64,000 nt of DNA from Microthyrium microscopicum (taxonomy: Eukaryota; Ascomycota; Dothideomycetes; Microthyriales; Microthyriaceae): the NCBI GenBank assembly GCA_010405405.1, contig MU004232.1, positions 329,481-393,480 on the forward strand, given 5' to 3'. Shown in pieces: positions 1 through 10,170 of this stretch (its first letter is position 1; every line of letters begins with the position of its first letter). Under the pieces are notes generated by a model. That model saw only the letters and a program-made list of their open reading frames with translations. It was not told where the DNA came from and searched no databases. The translations under genes and the position numbers were made by a program.

Positions 1-339
1 TCCCGAGTGCGGCAAGAAATTTCGCAGCCTTAGCATGGTAACAATTGGAGATGCATTGGATGAGAGACCCTTAGGATGCCAACTCTCAGCACTCGCTAAT
101 TATATATAAGTCATGACTATCCCAGCGTAGCGGTATCTTGCACAACCTTTGATGGGCTCCAACAGCGCATCGGTTGAGAGCCCGTTGGGTCCCATAAACG
201 GGCACTTGTCGAACCGCATAAATACCTTCATTTCCCCCGACCCAGCAGAGCTTTCTGCCAACCCTTTACGTCGCCAACTCTAGACATCTGCGACTCAGGA
301 TGGACGCCAGCAACGGCGCACGTAATACTGACTCATCTC
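1..339. other. No gene seen
   Basis: No reading frame with coding character and no RNA gene was recognised. The stretch leads directly into the tandem repeat that begins near 340. Confidence 0.4.
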
Positions 340-800
340 GTGCGTACACATGAAATCACCTGGCAGCCAATCCAGGATTCCCATTCTTTTCAAAACCTCA
401 TGGTCCGTCCATATGGGCCACTTGGAAATTTTGCTTCCTAAATGGGAGTCAAGGTAAAGTAAAAAATTGTCCGTGAAGCTAATATTACACGCAGAAAAGT
501 CACAATGGCCAATCCCCAGCGCTGTATCTTTACAAAACGGCCTGATGGGCCACTTGAAAAATCTCTCACCCCGATCGGGAATCAAGGGAGAGCTCCAAAG
601 TGACCGCCCGCCCAATATTACACGCAGAAAACCCACGATAGCCAATCCGCACCCCTCTATCATTTCAAAACCACATGGCCCGTTCATATGGGCCACTTGG
701 AAAATCTGTCGTCCCAAACGGGAACCGGCCTCATCCATAATTACACGCAGAAAAGCCACGATAGCCAATCTCATGCCCAATTTCATTACATATCTGTGCT
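340..800. repeat. Degenerate tandem repeat, unit about 123-142 bp
   Basis: A core reading ATTACACGCAGAAAA followed by CCACGATAGCCAATC recurs at 484, 617 and 740. A more diverged copy lies near 342. The copy spacings are about 142, 133 and 123 bp. Each full unit also holds a second conserved block, a CATATGGGCCACTTGGAAA-like stretch, clearest near 409 and 687. The copies differ by many substitutions and small indels, so the array is old. A minus-strand frame stays open across it, but 142 and 133 are not multiples of three, so I read the array as non-coding. Whether it belongs to a larger repeat family cannot be told from one locus. Confidence 0.75.
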
Positions 801-1725
801 TTCCCGTGATATAACAGAGCATTGAGCAACTGCTAGTGAATTGCGTGCTCAGCACGGTGTTTGCACGGTGTGCTGGAGGCCAGAGGCCGATGCAGAGTTG
901 GTGACTGAAGGCTGGTGGGTCGTGCGGTTCTGATGGGTATAAAGACTGTCGTTCGCTCTGACTTTGGGGATCTTCCTTTCTCCATCACTTCATTGTCTCT
1001 TGGGATTCCGAGATGGGATGCGCCAATTTTAGGCTTGTTTCTTTGGGTTGTCTCCGTTGAGTGGGACTTATCTTTTTTGTTTGATTCTTTGAGCTGTCTC
1101 CGTTGAGTGAGACTCGCCAGCAACAACTCCCAAACCTGGTGGTCATCAGTCTTCTCTCTGTCGAGGCTTGCATACCAGTGCCCTCCAAAGATCTGCCGAA
1201 AACAAACTCGCGGAGTTGTAGGGCTGGGGCCGGTCCGTAAGTCTTGTTTCTCACTCGTCTTCTCATACCGTTCATGTCTAATTCGTCGTGACTTAGTTGG
1301 TCAACCCAAAACTGGCAGGTGCCATCGCCAAAGTGCTCTCTCTCGAATCCAGGTGGACAGCTGAGGTCGGTTTGTAAGTATAGCAGCTTCATATCATCAT
1401 ACCATTGTTCCATATTCTAACTCGTCGTAGTCGATCATGCCATCGAGCGGGAACCACAAGCATTGTCGACTTCTGTCAGCTCTATCGCGCTACAACGATC
1501 TTCAGGCGTCCTGGAAGATCCCGCCTGACCCTAGAAGTCCTGGTTATGTCCAAGGGTGCAATTCCGACACGGACTTGAACTCCGTCAGGTCTGTCGGTGG
1601 GCTGGTCTGTCGGCAGCTCGAGTCACCTGTCAAGAGCTTGGAATGGCAATACAAGATCTCGGACTAGTCGACCAGGATCTCTCCTGGAACTTCTTCTGAC
1701 CGACTGCGGAAGGTCTTGAGATCCG
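801..1725. other. No supported gene
   Basis: Only short open frames without recognisable domains occur on either strand. CTCCGTTGAGTGRGAC occurs twice, near 1050 and 1097, about 47 bp apart, as a small direct repeat. Confidence 0.4.
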
Positions 1726-1982
1726 ATGTCTTATGATATACCCCCAGGACGGGGGGTTGCTGTGCTCCGGATCAGAGGATACTCAACCTGCGAAAGAACT
1801 TGGCCACTGCCACCAACTAGCAACAACCGTCAGGACTTGGTCTTGCTCGATCACGAAGATCCGGTCATGAAGTTCAGGATTCGTTCTGCTGAGTTCGACT
1901 TCCGAATTGTGGCTAAAAGGGTCAAGGACTGGCGCTGTCCGGTTGGCGCTTCAATTCCAACCAGCAAACTTATCGTTAAGGA

Positions 1983-2341
1983 ATGCGGGATGTCTGTTGT
2001 GTTTCTCAATCCACCAGAAACGGCGAGATGCGAGTCCTAGGAGCGGGCTGTCGGAATCCCCGTCTGGTAGAAACAAATGGTAGGATGGTTGAAGGCCTAC
2101 GAGTTTTACTCGAAATGGTAGAGAAATCCATTAAGGAAAAGCAGCGCCAGGTAAGCAATTCTCTTCTAGCTACACAAAGCCCCGATTTCCCTGCTATTTT
2201 TCCTCGCTGGCCTTTTGTACTTGATTTTTTTAGTCACATAATTAACAATTGTCGTAGATAGAGGAGATCATTGAGCCTATGCTTGCAGATCACGGTCGGC
2301 AGATCTTAGACCTGAGAAAAAGGTTCGAAATGGACTATCTC
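1983..2341 (+). pseudogene. Coding remnant, charged helical C-terminus of an unknown protein
   Basis: A frame opening at 1983 encodes a segment ending in KEKQRQ. A GTAAGC donor follows at about 2151. If an intron ends at the GTAG before 2260, the frame continues as IEEIIEPMLADHGRQI and stops near 2341. The joined piece looks like a short charged coiled coil. A stop lies directly upstream of the start, so this is either a small gene or the tail of a larger one whose front has decayed. No family was recognised. Confidence 0.3.
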
Positions 2342-2499
2342 TGAATCCTCCAGGTCCACAAAGCCCTCCAGGAACACCTCCTCGCGCCACTGCTACTACC
2401 AACACGGATCACCAAGCGGATGGATCATGGGGTTCGTAAGGCCCTCGCGTCGCCGCATGTAGCCCGTCAAGCCAGCTCGGCATACCATAACTAACCATC

Positions 2500-4000
2500 A
2501 GATCTGCCCCGCTTGGCTAAAAATCATCAGACAAATATACCTTATGGTGATAATTTATGGTTGGCCGCCGTAATCCTGCCGCCACTCCCGCAATCCCTTC
2601 ACCAATGGCGCGATCTCCGGCGAAAATGGGTCACAAAACACAATCTAGCGATCGAGTCAACAAACGATCTCGTGGTAAACGTGGTCCGTCCGCAGACCCA
2701 TGGTCCAGCGACATGAACCGCTCGTTTAAGCTACGCCCAGTGTGAGGCAGTTTGATGGATGAAGACGACGGAATCTATGCTAATAAGAATCAGAGAGTAT
2801 CGACGGTCCCCTCATCTCGCCAAGGCCAGCCGGCAACACAGCTATGCAGAGGTAGTCGAAATCTCCTCCTCGAGCGAAGATGATACCAACCAGGAAGGAG
2901 AATACGATGAGGACGTGGAAATGTCCGATGGGAAAGATGAGGAGGAAGAAGCAGAAGAGGGGGAGGATGCTATCACAAATATACAGCACGTCGATGAGCT
3001 CCTTGCAAACTCGAGTACTTCCATGGATAGCGACATCAAGGCTTACATCGAACGTCGTCTGCTGGAGACCCACGGCACACTCCTCGAAGATACCCATTCG
3101 CTCTTTTGATCGTGCCCCCTGTCCGTCAGGTACAACAGCTCGCACATCTCTCCCTTACCAACTCCGCCACGAGGCAAAAAGAAAACGAGCAAAGCATTTC
3201 CTTACAACGTTCAGATGGTACCACCCAGCAATTCAGGCTCCCTCTCCTCCGGCCTGTCGAAACATCCGGAATTTGTGAACACACTTGATATGTTCCTGCT
3301 TTCCACACCAGGCCGTGCTATCATAAATCCATGACCACAATGTCTTAGGAGACAACCCAGCTCTGGGCCAGCACAAGTTCCACCCGTTTCGTTCGCCTTC
3401 TTTCAAAAGCAAAGATGGACCATCCAGGATTCGGGAAATTCCGTCGAAGCCAATAAAAGAAGCTGAGCAAGAGGATCAAGCTTGAGCAGCTTGTCGCTAT
3501 CCCCAAGACATCTAAATTCGACATCAGCCACAAAAGATGCCACTCTCGTGAAGCTTGCGGAGTTATACAAGGGCCTAGACGCTGTAATCGTATAGCTAGT
3601 CCTTTCGATTTTCAATCACTTCCCGGATCTCCCACAAGCTGAGAAAGATGAGCTCTTTACTAAAGCGCTCTCTAATTCATTGGGCGTTTTCACTGGTTGG
3701 CCTGATTACCCTATCAACCTAAAGCGTTGTGACATTCTTAAGCACGACCCGGCCTTCTAATATGCCTAGGCCAACACTGCCAAAAATCCTAGCAATGCCA
3801 CTAGTCTTCTCAAGTTCTCTGTAAGCCTTTATTCCTCCCGCTGAACTGATCTATGAATTAGTATACTGATGGATTTTTAGCCTTTCCATCGATTCAGTTG
3901 GGACAAAGATGGAGTACATGTCCGTTCCGTTAGCCGCCCATCCCTCCTCTATAGGCCACTTGATATCGCCGGTATTGACCCTGCATGGGCCAACAAATCA
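2500..4000 (+). pseudogene. Decayed protein-coding tract, family unknown
   Basis: Protein-like composition runs along the plus strand but jumps between frames. In order it holds: a basic Ser/Pro-rich part (2560-2740); an acidic Ser/Glu/Asp-rich part (2840-3105); a basic part (3115-3340); and a segment around 3630-3760 with the readable text FNHFPDLPQAEKDEL and GVFTGWPDYPINLKRCD. After a plausible intron ending near 3880, another readable segment follows (FHRFSWDKDGVHVRSVS). Several stops and frame changes interrupt it, so it is best read as a dead gene of unknown family, perhaps a nuclear protein given the acidic and basic low-complexity front. It does not resemble any retroelement protein I know. 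Confidence 0.4.
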
Positions 4001-5180
4001 TGGAATATGCTATCCCTAATACATTGAGAACTTCGAAGGCAGGTGGACTGGTGTTGCAGTTTGCCTATTCCAACATTCTGGGGTGTGCCCTAGGACGCAG
4101 GCTCTCGCGTCGTGGTGTCAATACAAACATTCCGGCCAACACTGGTTCTAGGGACTTGGGGTCGTCTTTCAACATGACCCAAGAAGAATGTAGGATGTGG
4201 ACGGTTCGTCGACTTGTGGTTCTCAAAACGCACCGACAACCTATTAGGAAATGGCCTCGAGTGGCAAGTCGCCTACCCCAACCAACACTGGTCTCTCTTC
4301 GGTCCACCCTGTCGTGATGCCTATGGATCAGCAACAGTGTCAGCAACCATAGGAACGGCGCGTTGTCTTCCCGATACATTGAAATCTGCGCATAGGATAT
4401 GCCCGGCTTCGTGGAATTGACGTTCCTCAAATTTTGGAGACAAGTCTTAGGGTGTGGACTTGTGTGTCGGCTTGCCTATCTAAAATGGCAAAACAATTCA
4501 ATAGGTGTGAGCAGTTCTGTGTGAGTGATCCCGAAGACTGCTCCTCGCGGTGTAGGTCGTGGACTCTTTTCGGGGTGCGTCAACTCAATGACGCCTGCTC
4601 AAATTGCAGGAGCGGATGTGTTGGGCTCGTGGCAATCCCAAGCCCGGAATTCCGACCGAGCAGTCCAACCAAGATAGGATTGGAGAGCTGGTTGGATGAG
4701 CGATCGCAGGAAATTCAGTCAAGCCCGAGACGAATACAGGGGAGCGAGATGCCTTGGGAAGACGATTGCGAACTCAGTGATACCGTCGCTAGGAGAAAGC
4801 TTAGGAAATCACTCAACACAATGAGGAAAGAAGCAACTTCAGGATTGGAAGACTGTCGGGTTTTCAGATAGGTCCCAGGATGATTTCAGGGAATTGACAA
4901 CCAATTATATATATCACATAGTTAGCACGCAACTTGGACGTCCAAAAAAGTATTGGTTATGATTTACCGCAGGCCACCGCTCAGCCTGCCATGTAGAGAG
5001 AGAAAAATGAAGAAAAAGTCTATACCTAAACAAATGTACAGCAACAAGAACCCGTGAAGAGAAAGAACACCCTAGTTTTATAACCTCGTCCGTGATCTAT
5101 CGCCTGCTTCGGGGAGATGGTGTGAGATGGGAAAGGGGTTGAGGATCGATGATTTGATGTATGGTGTCAATGTAGGTGAT
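4001..5180. other. Probable continuation of decayed DNA, then 3' flank of the carrier gene
   Basis: Short frames such as 4434-4871 (+) have odd composition and no domain. Loosely similar words, for example a CCAACACTGGT motif at about 4136 and 4279, hint at degenerate internal repetition. From about 4900 the DNA is AT-richer and is probably the 3' region of the minus-strand carrier gene that stops at 5181. Confidence 0.35.
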
Positions 5181-6439
5181 TTAGTGTTTGGCGGTGACCT
5201 TGTCGCCAGTGACCTTCTCGACGGCTTCCTTTGCACTGCGAATCGTTAGTACTGTATTGAACAGCTCAAGAGCGTAGAACTTACATATCGCCTAGAGCAA
5301 CCATGCAGACTGTCTGCCACATTCCAAGACCAATACGTGGCGTGACACCACGATACAAGCCCTTGAGACCGTTGGACTGATAAATATATTTGGCGGTGTT
5401 TGCCACCGTCATCTTCTTGGGCCGATTAGGATCGTCCTTCTTGCTCTGCATCTCCACACGAATAACCTCGATAGGCTGATTCCACGCCGATGAAGCACCA
5501 CCTATCGTCGAGGCCAAAATCTTCTCACCAACACTCAACCCCTGGTTTTCACTCTTGCCAGTGAATGATTTTATGCCGTTTTCAGCTACACGGGACATAC
5601 CGAAACGGGTTCCCCAGTTGGTGACCTGGCGAATGGCCACGGCGTTGACACCCTTGTTGATACCGGCGATACCTTCGGCTCGGTAAATACCCATGAATGT
5701 CTCAATGGTACCGGGTACTTTGACACCGGAGGCGGCGGCCTTGTGCTTTGTGATTTCGACGGTCTTCATGCAGGTACAGAAACCCATGGTGGCATAGGCT
5801 TGAGCGAGACCTCCCATCATACCACCAGAGATGCCAGCAACGAAGTTGGAGGCGCCAAAGGTTTTGGCATAGTATTCAGCCTCAGAGGCAACGAAAAGGA
5901 GAACGGCGCCCTTGGTGGATGCTTCTATCCAGGCCTACGAGTTTATTAGATTCGATCAAGAGGTGGGTTACTTTTCGTTCTGGCCTTACCCATGGAATCA
6001 AACCCTGGTAAACTAAGGGATGTTAGATATGTGAAGTCGATGTGTGTATGAAAGACTTACAGCCAAAGACACCACCACGGCCCCAGACTCGGCTTATCGA
6101 GCCTGCCATACCATCACCTCTGTTTGCTGCCATCGTGGTCTTGACGACCTCTAGGGGCTGAAATATAACAGGTTAGAACCTTATCAGCCTTGGTGTGAGA
6201 ATAGTAATCGTACCTGACCGAGCGTAGAAACCCTTCACAGACCATCCATTAGCTATTATATTGATGAGAGAAAGGCATTCCGAACGTACTCGAACATGTT
6301 TAGACCAGATCCAACTACATGACAAAAGGTTAGCTCCAGTTACAGTGGTGTCGCGAGCTTTGAGCTCTAGAATTAACCTACGCAGCAGATTGCTGAACTT
6401 GATCGGTTTCTTCTCGATTGTTTGGGGCGCTTCAGCCAT
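5181..6439 (-). CDS. YHM2: Mitochondrial citrate/oxoglutarate carrier, Yhm2-like
   Basis: A mitochondrial inner-membrane carrier that in yeast exchanges citrate for oxoglutarate and helps supply cytosolic NADPH. The call rests on close text agreement with yeast Yhm2: GLIPWAWIEASTKGAVLLF, MGFCTCMKTVEITKHK, GINKGVNAVAIRQVTNWG, WNQPIEVIRVEMQSKKDDP and GLYRGVTPRIGLGMWQTV. My model has seven exons: 6382-6439, 6290-6314, 6214-6232, 6061-6157, 5990-6012, 5285-5934 and 5181-5235. They sum to 927 nt, giving 308 residues, normal for the family. The start ATG gives MAEAPQTIEKKP. Exons 2, 3 and 5 are only 25, 19 and 23 nt. The acceptor before exon 3 is AAG rather than CAG or TAG, yet it restores EVSTLGQPLEVVKTT, which fits the family. 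Confidence 0.93.
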
Positions 6440-7340
6440 TTCGACGGTTGTAGAGGCAGATATTATAGGTTGTTAGGTAAAAGGGGGCCTGACCAAGGCA
6501 GATAGTGAAGATTAGATGGAGAAAATAAGAAGATCAAGAGGTGCGAGGCTAGCTAGTAAGCTACGGTGTGAGATGGAGTGGTTGAATGCTCGTTAGATAA
6601 GGAGTTGGGGTGGATGTCGACGAGACAATGATCAGAGCTGGGAGGAAGATAGAGTCCTACAGAAAACCGGAGCAAGCAGAGCAAGAAGAGAAGGATGAGA
6701 TTGGAGTGATCACGAAAGCCAAAAAAAAGGTGAAGCTGTTTCAATCTAAAAGGGCAATCCGAGATGGATGCAGCTGTGTCTAGGGTTAGCTCAAGCCTCG
6801 AGAGCTGATCGGAACCCCCTGTCAAGTCCCGATTGGTCAATTGGCTCTATAGATTTATACAGAAACTCCGAACCGGAATCGAAAATAATGTAGCTTCCGA
6901 CGCTGATTGTAGCTGACCGCTATTCTTACTTACCTCGTCTTTGCTAAAATGGCTCTCTTTCTTTTTCAAAGATTTTAAATGTGCGTGTAATATGAACTGG
7001 GAGTACTCGTTTTGATCGATGAAAAGCTTAGAGTAGAGTGCACTTGCTCCCCACGCTTGTACTTGAATTTGACCGAGGCATCGAGCTTTTTTCACACTCT
7101 TCCAAGGTTCTTTTGATTAGTGCCGTACTTCTAGACTGCTATTCTAGAACACGCAAGAATAGAGTAGAGCGACGAGAAACTGGGAAGGATAGAGTGCTCT
7201 GATTTGTGCCGCCTCCTTATGTGGCTGGTGCTACATTACACCGCCACATATCCACGTTTCGCATATCCAACTTCACTTCCCCCTTTTCTAATCATCAATC
7301 TGCTCTTAATCCTTATACAAGATTCCCTTTAGCGGCAGGC
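6440..7340. other. Promoter side of the carrier gene, otherwise no gene seen
   Basis: This holds the 5' flank of the minus-strand carrier gene and then short frames without domains. AAAAAAGG and TTCTTTTTC-type homopolymer tracts occur near 6720 and 6960. No RNA gene was recognised. Confidence 0.4.
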
Positions 7341-7351
7341 TCGGGTTCGTG

Positions 7352-8240
7352 TCAAATGACTTTACCAGAATTTCCAGGACAAAGGCCTTGAGCACCACAA
7401 TAGACGCCATAAGTCCTGTCGCCGTTGATGTCTACCGCTTCCCTGATCTCAGCTCCTTTGGAAAACATCAGCTCATCTGTCGACATCTTTCTCCGAAAAG
7501 TCACTCCACGATGCCGAGATCGCCATGCCAAACCTGCCACTGGGTGGCACCTTCTTGAGTGTATTGCCGTTTTCCTCAGGTACAACACTTTGGACCTTCT
7601 TGCCATTTTCTTCTGTCCATTTCCAGGTTGGCTTCTTACCAATACTAAACTCGTCTTTGAGCATATGTCCACCGACGAGGTCCTGTTCGATGGTGCGGCT
7701 CTCAGCTTGAAAGCGTACAATAACCATTCTGTGTCCTGAAAGACAGCGACGCCAGCCATGAGACACATTTTCTTTGCTAGCATGTCCAGCTTCAACGAGT
7801 TCGTAGTACGACTTTTGAGAAATGTAGTAATCGCCATTTCTGCGCTGCAGGCAATGGATGTGAAGAGTTCGAATGTCGATGGGTGTGTCTGCCACGTCGC
7901 ATCACTTTTTAACTGTGTAAGGCATCCACCACTTTTCGACGTCATGCTTCTCGAGATCAGTCACGGGCAACATGTTGAGAATTTGCGTCAGCCTGAAGCT
8001 CTGGGTCCTAGTCAGGAGGCTGAAGAACTTTCAGATCTTAGTGCTGTTCGTCGGTGGCCGCTCGAGCAAAAGATAAAAGGGGACATATCACTGGCTTTCT
8101 ACGCCACGATATCCTACTGTCTTAAGTGCTTCGTAGGTCTTAAAGCCAATCTGGATGAGTCAGACTTCTCGCGAAGCATCGAGGAATCGCGATTGGCACC
8201 ACTCCAAGATGAAAGAAATGCTTTACTCGGTCCAGCCTAG
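7352..8240 (-). pseudogene. Unrecognised gene, probably decayed or multi-exon
   Basis: The minus-strand frame 7895-7473 encodes natural-looking protein (IDIRTLHIHCLQRRNGDYYI, then GWRRCLSGHRMVIVRFQAES). Upstream, other frames continue with coding-like text: FFSLLTRTQSFRLTQILNML and DLEKHDVEKWWMPYT near 7910-8030, and IGFKTYEALKTVGYRGVESQ near 8110-8165. Downstream, 7470-7352 reads SKGAEIREAVDINGDRTYG. Some joins could be introns, but not all have plausible GT-AG borders, so the gene is probably degraded. I know no family for it. It lies immediately downstream of the HET gene on the same strand. Confidence 0.35.
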
Positions 8241-8411
8241 TTGCCAATGTTGTGTTGACTCGTTGAGTATTATCCGAAATAGTCATACATCCACATCAAG
8301 TGGCTCATTTGAAACATACAATTCCAAAACGACATCTAAACCGTCGTTTTGACCGGTTCGTCTCGGTCCTCCATTTGAGCTCGCGAAATGCTTTTCCTGC
8401 CAGGCTGCTCA

Positions 8412-9596
8412 TTAATGCCGCCTCCTTCTTGGTATATTTCGGCTAGCATTACTTCCTCTTCGGCTCCGTCGTGCCATGCGGTCGCACTCGTCCGGGTCAA
8501 CCTCAAGCGCGGAGGAGACGTACACACGAAGGGTATACCACTCGTCTCGTGTGAGATATGGGTCAGCTTGCTGCATAACCTCGAGGTAGATCTCTTCCTC
8601 GTTAAGTTCGTAGTCTGCTTGCAGCAGTCCTTGAGGAACATCGGAACTCTCACTGAAGAGGCCTAGTAGGGCAAATATTTTGTCCCGTTGATCTGAACAT
8701 TCAGAGTCTGTGAAACGGACGAGCAATGTGGCGAGGCTTCTGAAAAATCCCTGCTCTCGACGCTGATCTCTTTCGTACCGCTCTTGAACCACCAAGGTCA
8801 TGGAGTAATTCCTATTGTAATGATACATCGAGCCCGGGTTGGCTGAAGGTGGGAATAATTCCTGAATCGATTCCCAATGTAGATATCGACGACCTGCAGC
8901 TATGACAAGCGTGTGCGCTAGAACGAATTCTTGCACGATCCACATTCGCGACCAGTAACTTGCATAAATGAGATTCTCCATTTGCCAGGGTGGATTTGTC
9001 CATTCTTCAGCCTCCATAGCGAGTCTCACAGGGTCGGTAGTTTCAATATACTGTAGGCTGCTCTCGCACTCTGTGCCCAGCCAGACCAAACAAAAGTTTG
9101 CGCATGTATAGATGTCGCGCATCATGGCCACTTGTTTGTTACGCTCAGGTATATAATCTTGGTTAATACAGATAGCATCTATCCAGAAGTACTTCCATCT
9201 GTCGGGGGCTTTGTCGAGTGGGAGTGTCGAGGTCATCGATTGATCGATACCGTTCTCCTCCAGTATACGCTTTGATCGAATGATCCGCATTTTGATACTA
9301 TCTAGTGCAGAGCGCAGGTTTTCGCGAATCTCCATCGGTGCTCCATTGATACGTATTTCATGTTGTGCGTATGGTGAGCCCCAGGTATAAGAGAGAGCAA
9401 TGAAGTCTGGAAGCTCGGGATCATCCAAATCGAACACCCTGAGACCACAAGCCAAGACCGCTCCAGATTGTTGCCGGAATGACAGAAGTCTTATTTGACG
9501 TGTATCGGGATCCAGTGGTATGTGTATTGATGTTCCTGAGGATCGTGAGGATCTCGAAGAGGCAGATGAATGTGAAGCATATCCTATCATCGCCAT
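8412..9596 (-). CDS. HET-domain protein (heterokaryon incompatibility family)
   Basis: A single-exon gene of 394 residues. The three conserved HET blocks are present: IALSYTWG (about 66-73), YFWIDAICINQ (136-146) and YWSRMWIVQEF (214-224). The usual downstream DQRDKIFALLGL motif follows at 302-313. HET domains trigger cell death after non-self fusion in several fungi, probably through a TIR-related fold; the target here is unknown. The first 25 residues are Ser-rich and low complexity. The C-terminus turns into an Arg-rich tail (SRRGSNASRNIPRRRRH). A second minus frame overlapping it stays open to 8336 with a more natural composition (HDGAEEEVMLAEIYQEGGG), so a small frame change or unrecognised intron near 8470-8500 may have altered the last 30 or so residues. 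It is followed upstream by the NLR gene in the same orientation. Confidence 0.9.
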   Translation of the reverse strand: MAMIGYASHSSASSRSSRSSGTSIHIPLDPDTRQIRLLSFRQQSGAVLACGLRVFDLDDPELPDFIALSYTWGSPYAQHEIRINGAPMEIRENLRSALDSIKMRIIRSKRILEENGIDQSMTSTLPLDKAPDRWKYFWIDAICINQDYIPERNKQVAMMRDIYTCANFCLVWLGTECESSLQYIETTDPVRLAMEAEEWTNPPWQMENLIYASYWSRMWIVQEFVLAHTLVIAAGRRYLHWESIQELFPPSANPGSMYHYNRNYSMTLVVQERYERDQRREQGFFRSLATLLVRFTDSECSDQRDKIFALLGLFSESSDVPQGLLQADYELNEEEIYLEVMQQADPYLTRDEWYTLRVYVSSALEVDPDECDRMARRSRRGSNASRNIPRRRRH

Positions 9597-10170
9597 CGAA
9601 AATATGGTCGAGCTGGTACGTCAACAATGACCCTTGCACGTCGTCGATACATTAGGCCTTGCAATATCTGTTTGTTTCAACTGGAGAGTTGGAGTCGTGC
9701 GCTCATGGACTGTGATGTAAGATGGCAGAATTGGACGGTCACAGAAAATGTGGGATGTGCTTGACAGCTTTTGCAGGTGCCCCATTACGAGTCGAAGGAA
9801 TTAGGCCGTTTTTGCGAGGCTCAGAGTGTCTTACTAACTTTAATTTTACCGTATCGCAGCCTAGTGAAGATTGGATTCGTTCTGAGCTGGCAGTATATAA
9901 GCCGACCATTTCTCAATACAAAAGTACATGCCATCTAGCATGCTTTCCACCAATACCTTAGGTAGACATGATCCGCTCCAATCTATTCTATAGAGAACTT
10001 TACTTGTTATTCCTCAAAGGGGTAAATTGACCACGTATGCTCTCATCGTTGCTTAGCCCAAAGGTCTTGAAATACAAGCCCCAAAATTTGAAATAGACTT
10101 CAAGAGCTCGCTACTGATGTACTTGAATTGAATCATATCCTATTACCGTACATTTGAGGCCTACCAATAT
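9597..10170. other. Spacer between HET gene and NLR gene
   Basis: This holds the 5' flank of the HET gene and the 3' flank of the NLR gene. A 79-codon ATG frame at 9722-9961 (+) has no domain and is probably chance. Confidence 0.5.

Noticed and set aside
295-855. 186-codon minus frame across the tandem repeat
   Set aside because: The repeat periods are not all multiples of three and the copies are read in different frames, so selection for protein is unlikely.
1-5180. Retroelement or other mobile element
   Set aside because: Decayed coding text is present, but I saw no reverse transcriptase, integrase, capsid or transposase motif and no terminal repeats.
7473-7895. Ubiquitin-like effector associated with the HET gene
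   Set aside because: I considered it because of position and text, but no ubiquitin-fold signature could be seen, so only an unknown gene is reported.
9722-9961. 79-codon plus frame with a CxxC motif between HET and NLR genes
   Set aside because: No family, short, and no splice continuation. One CxxC is not evidence.
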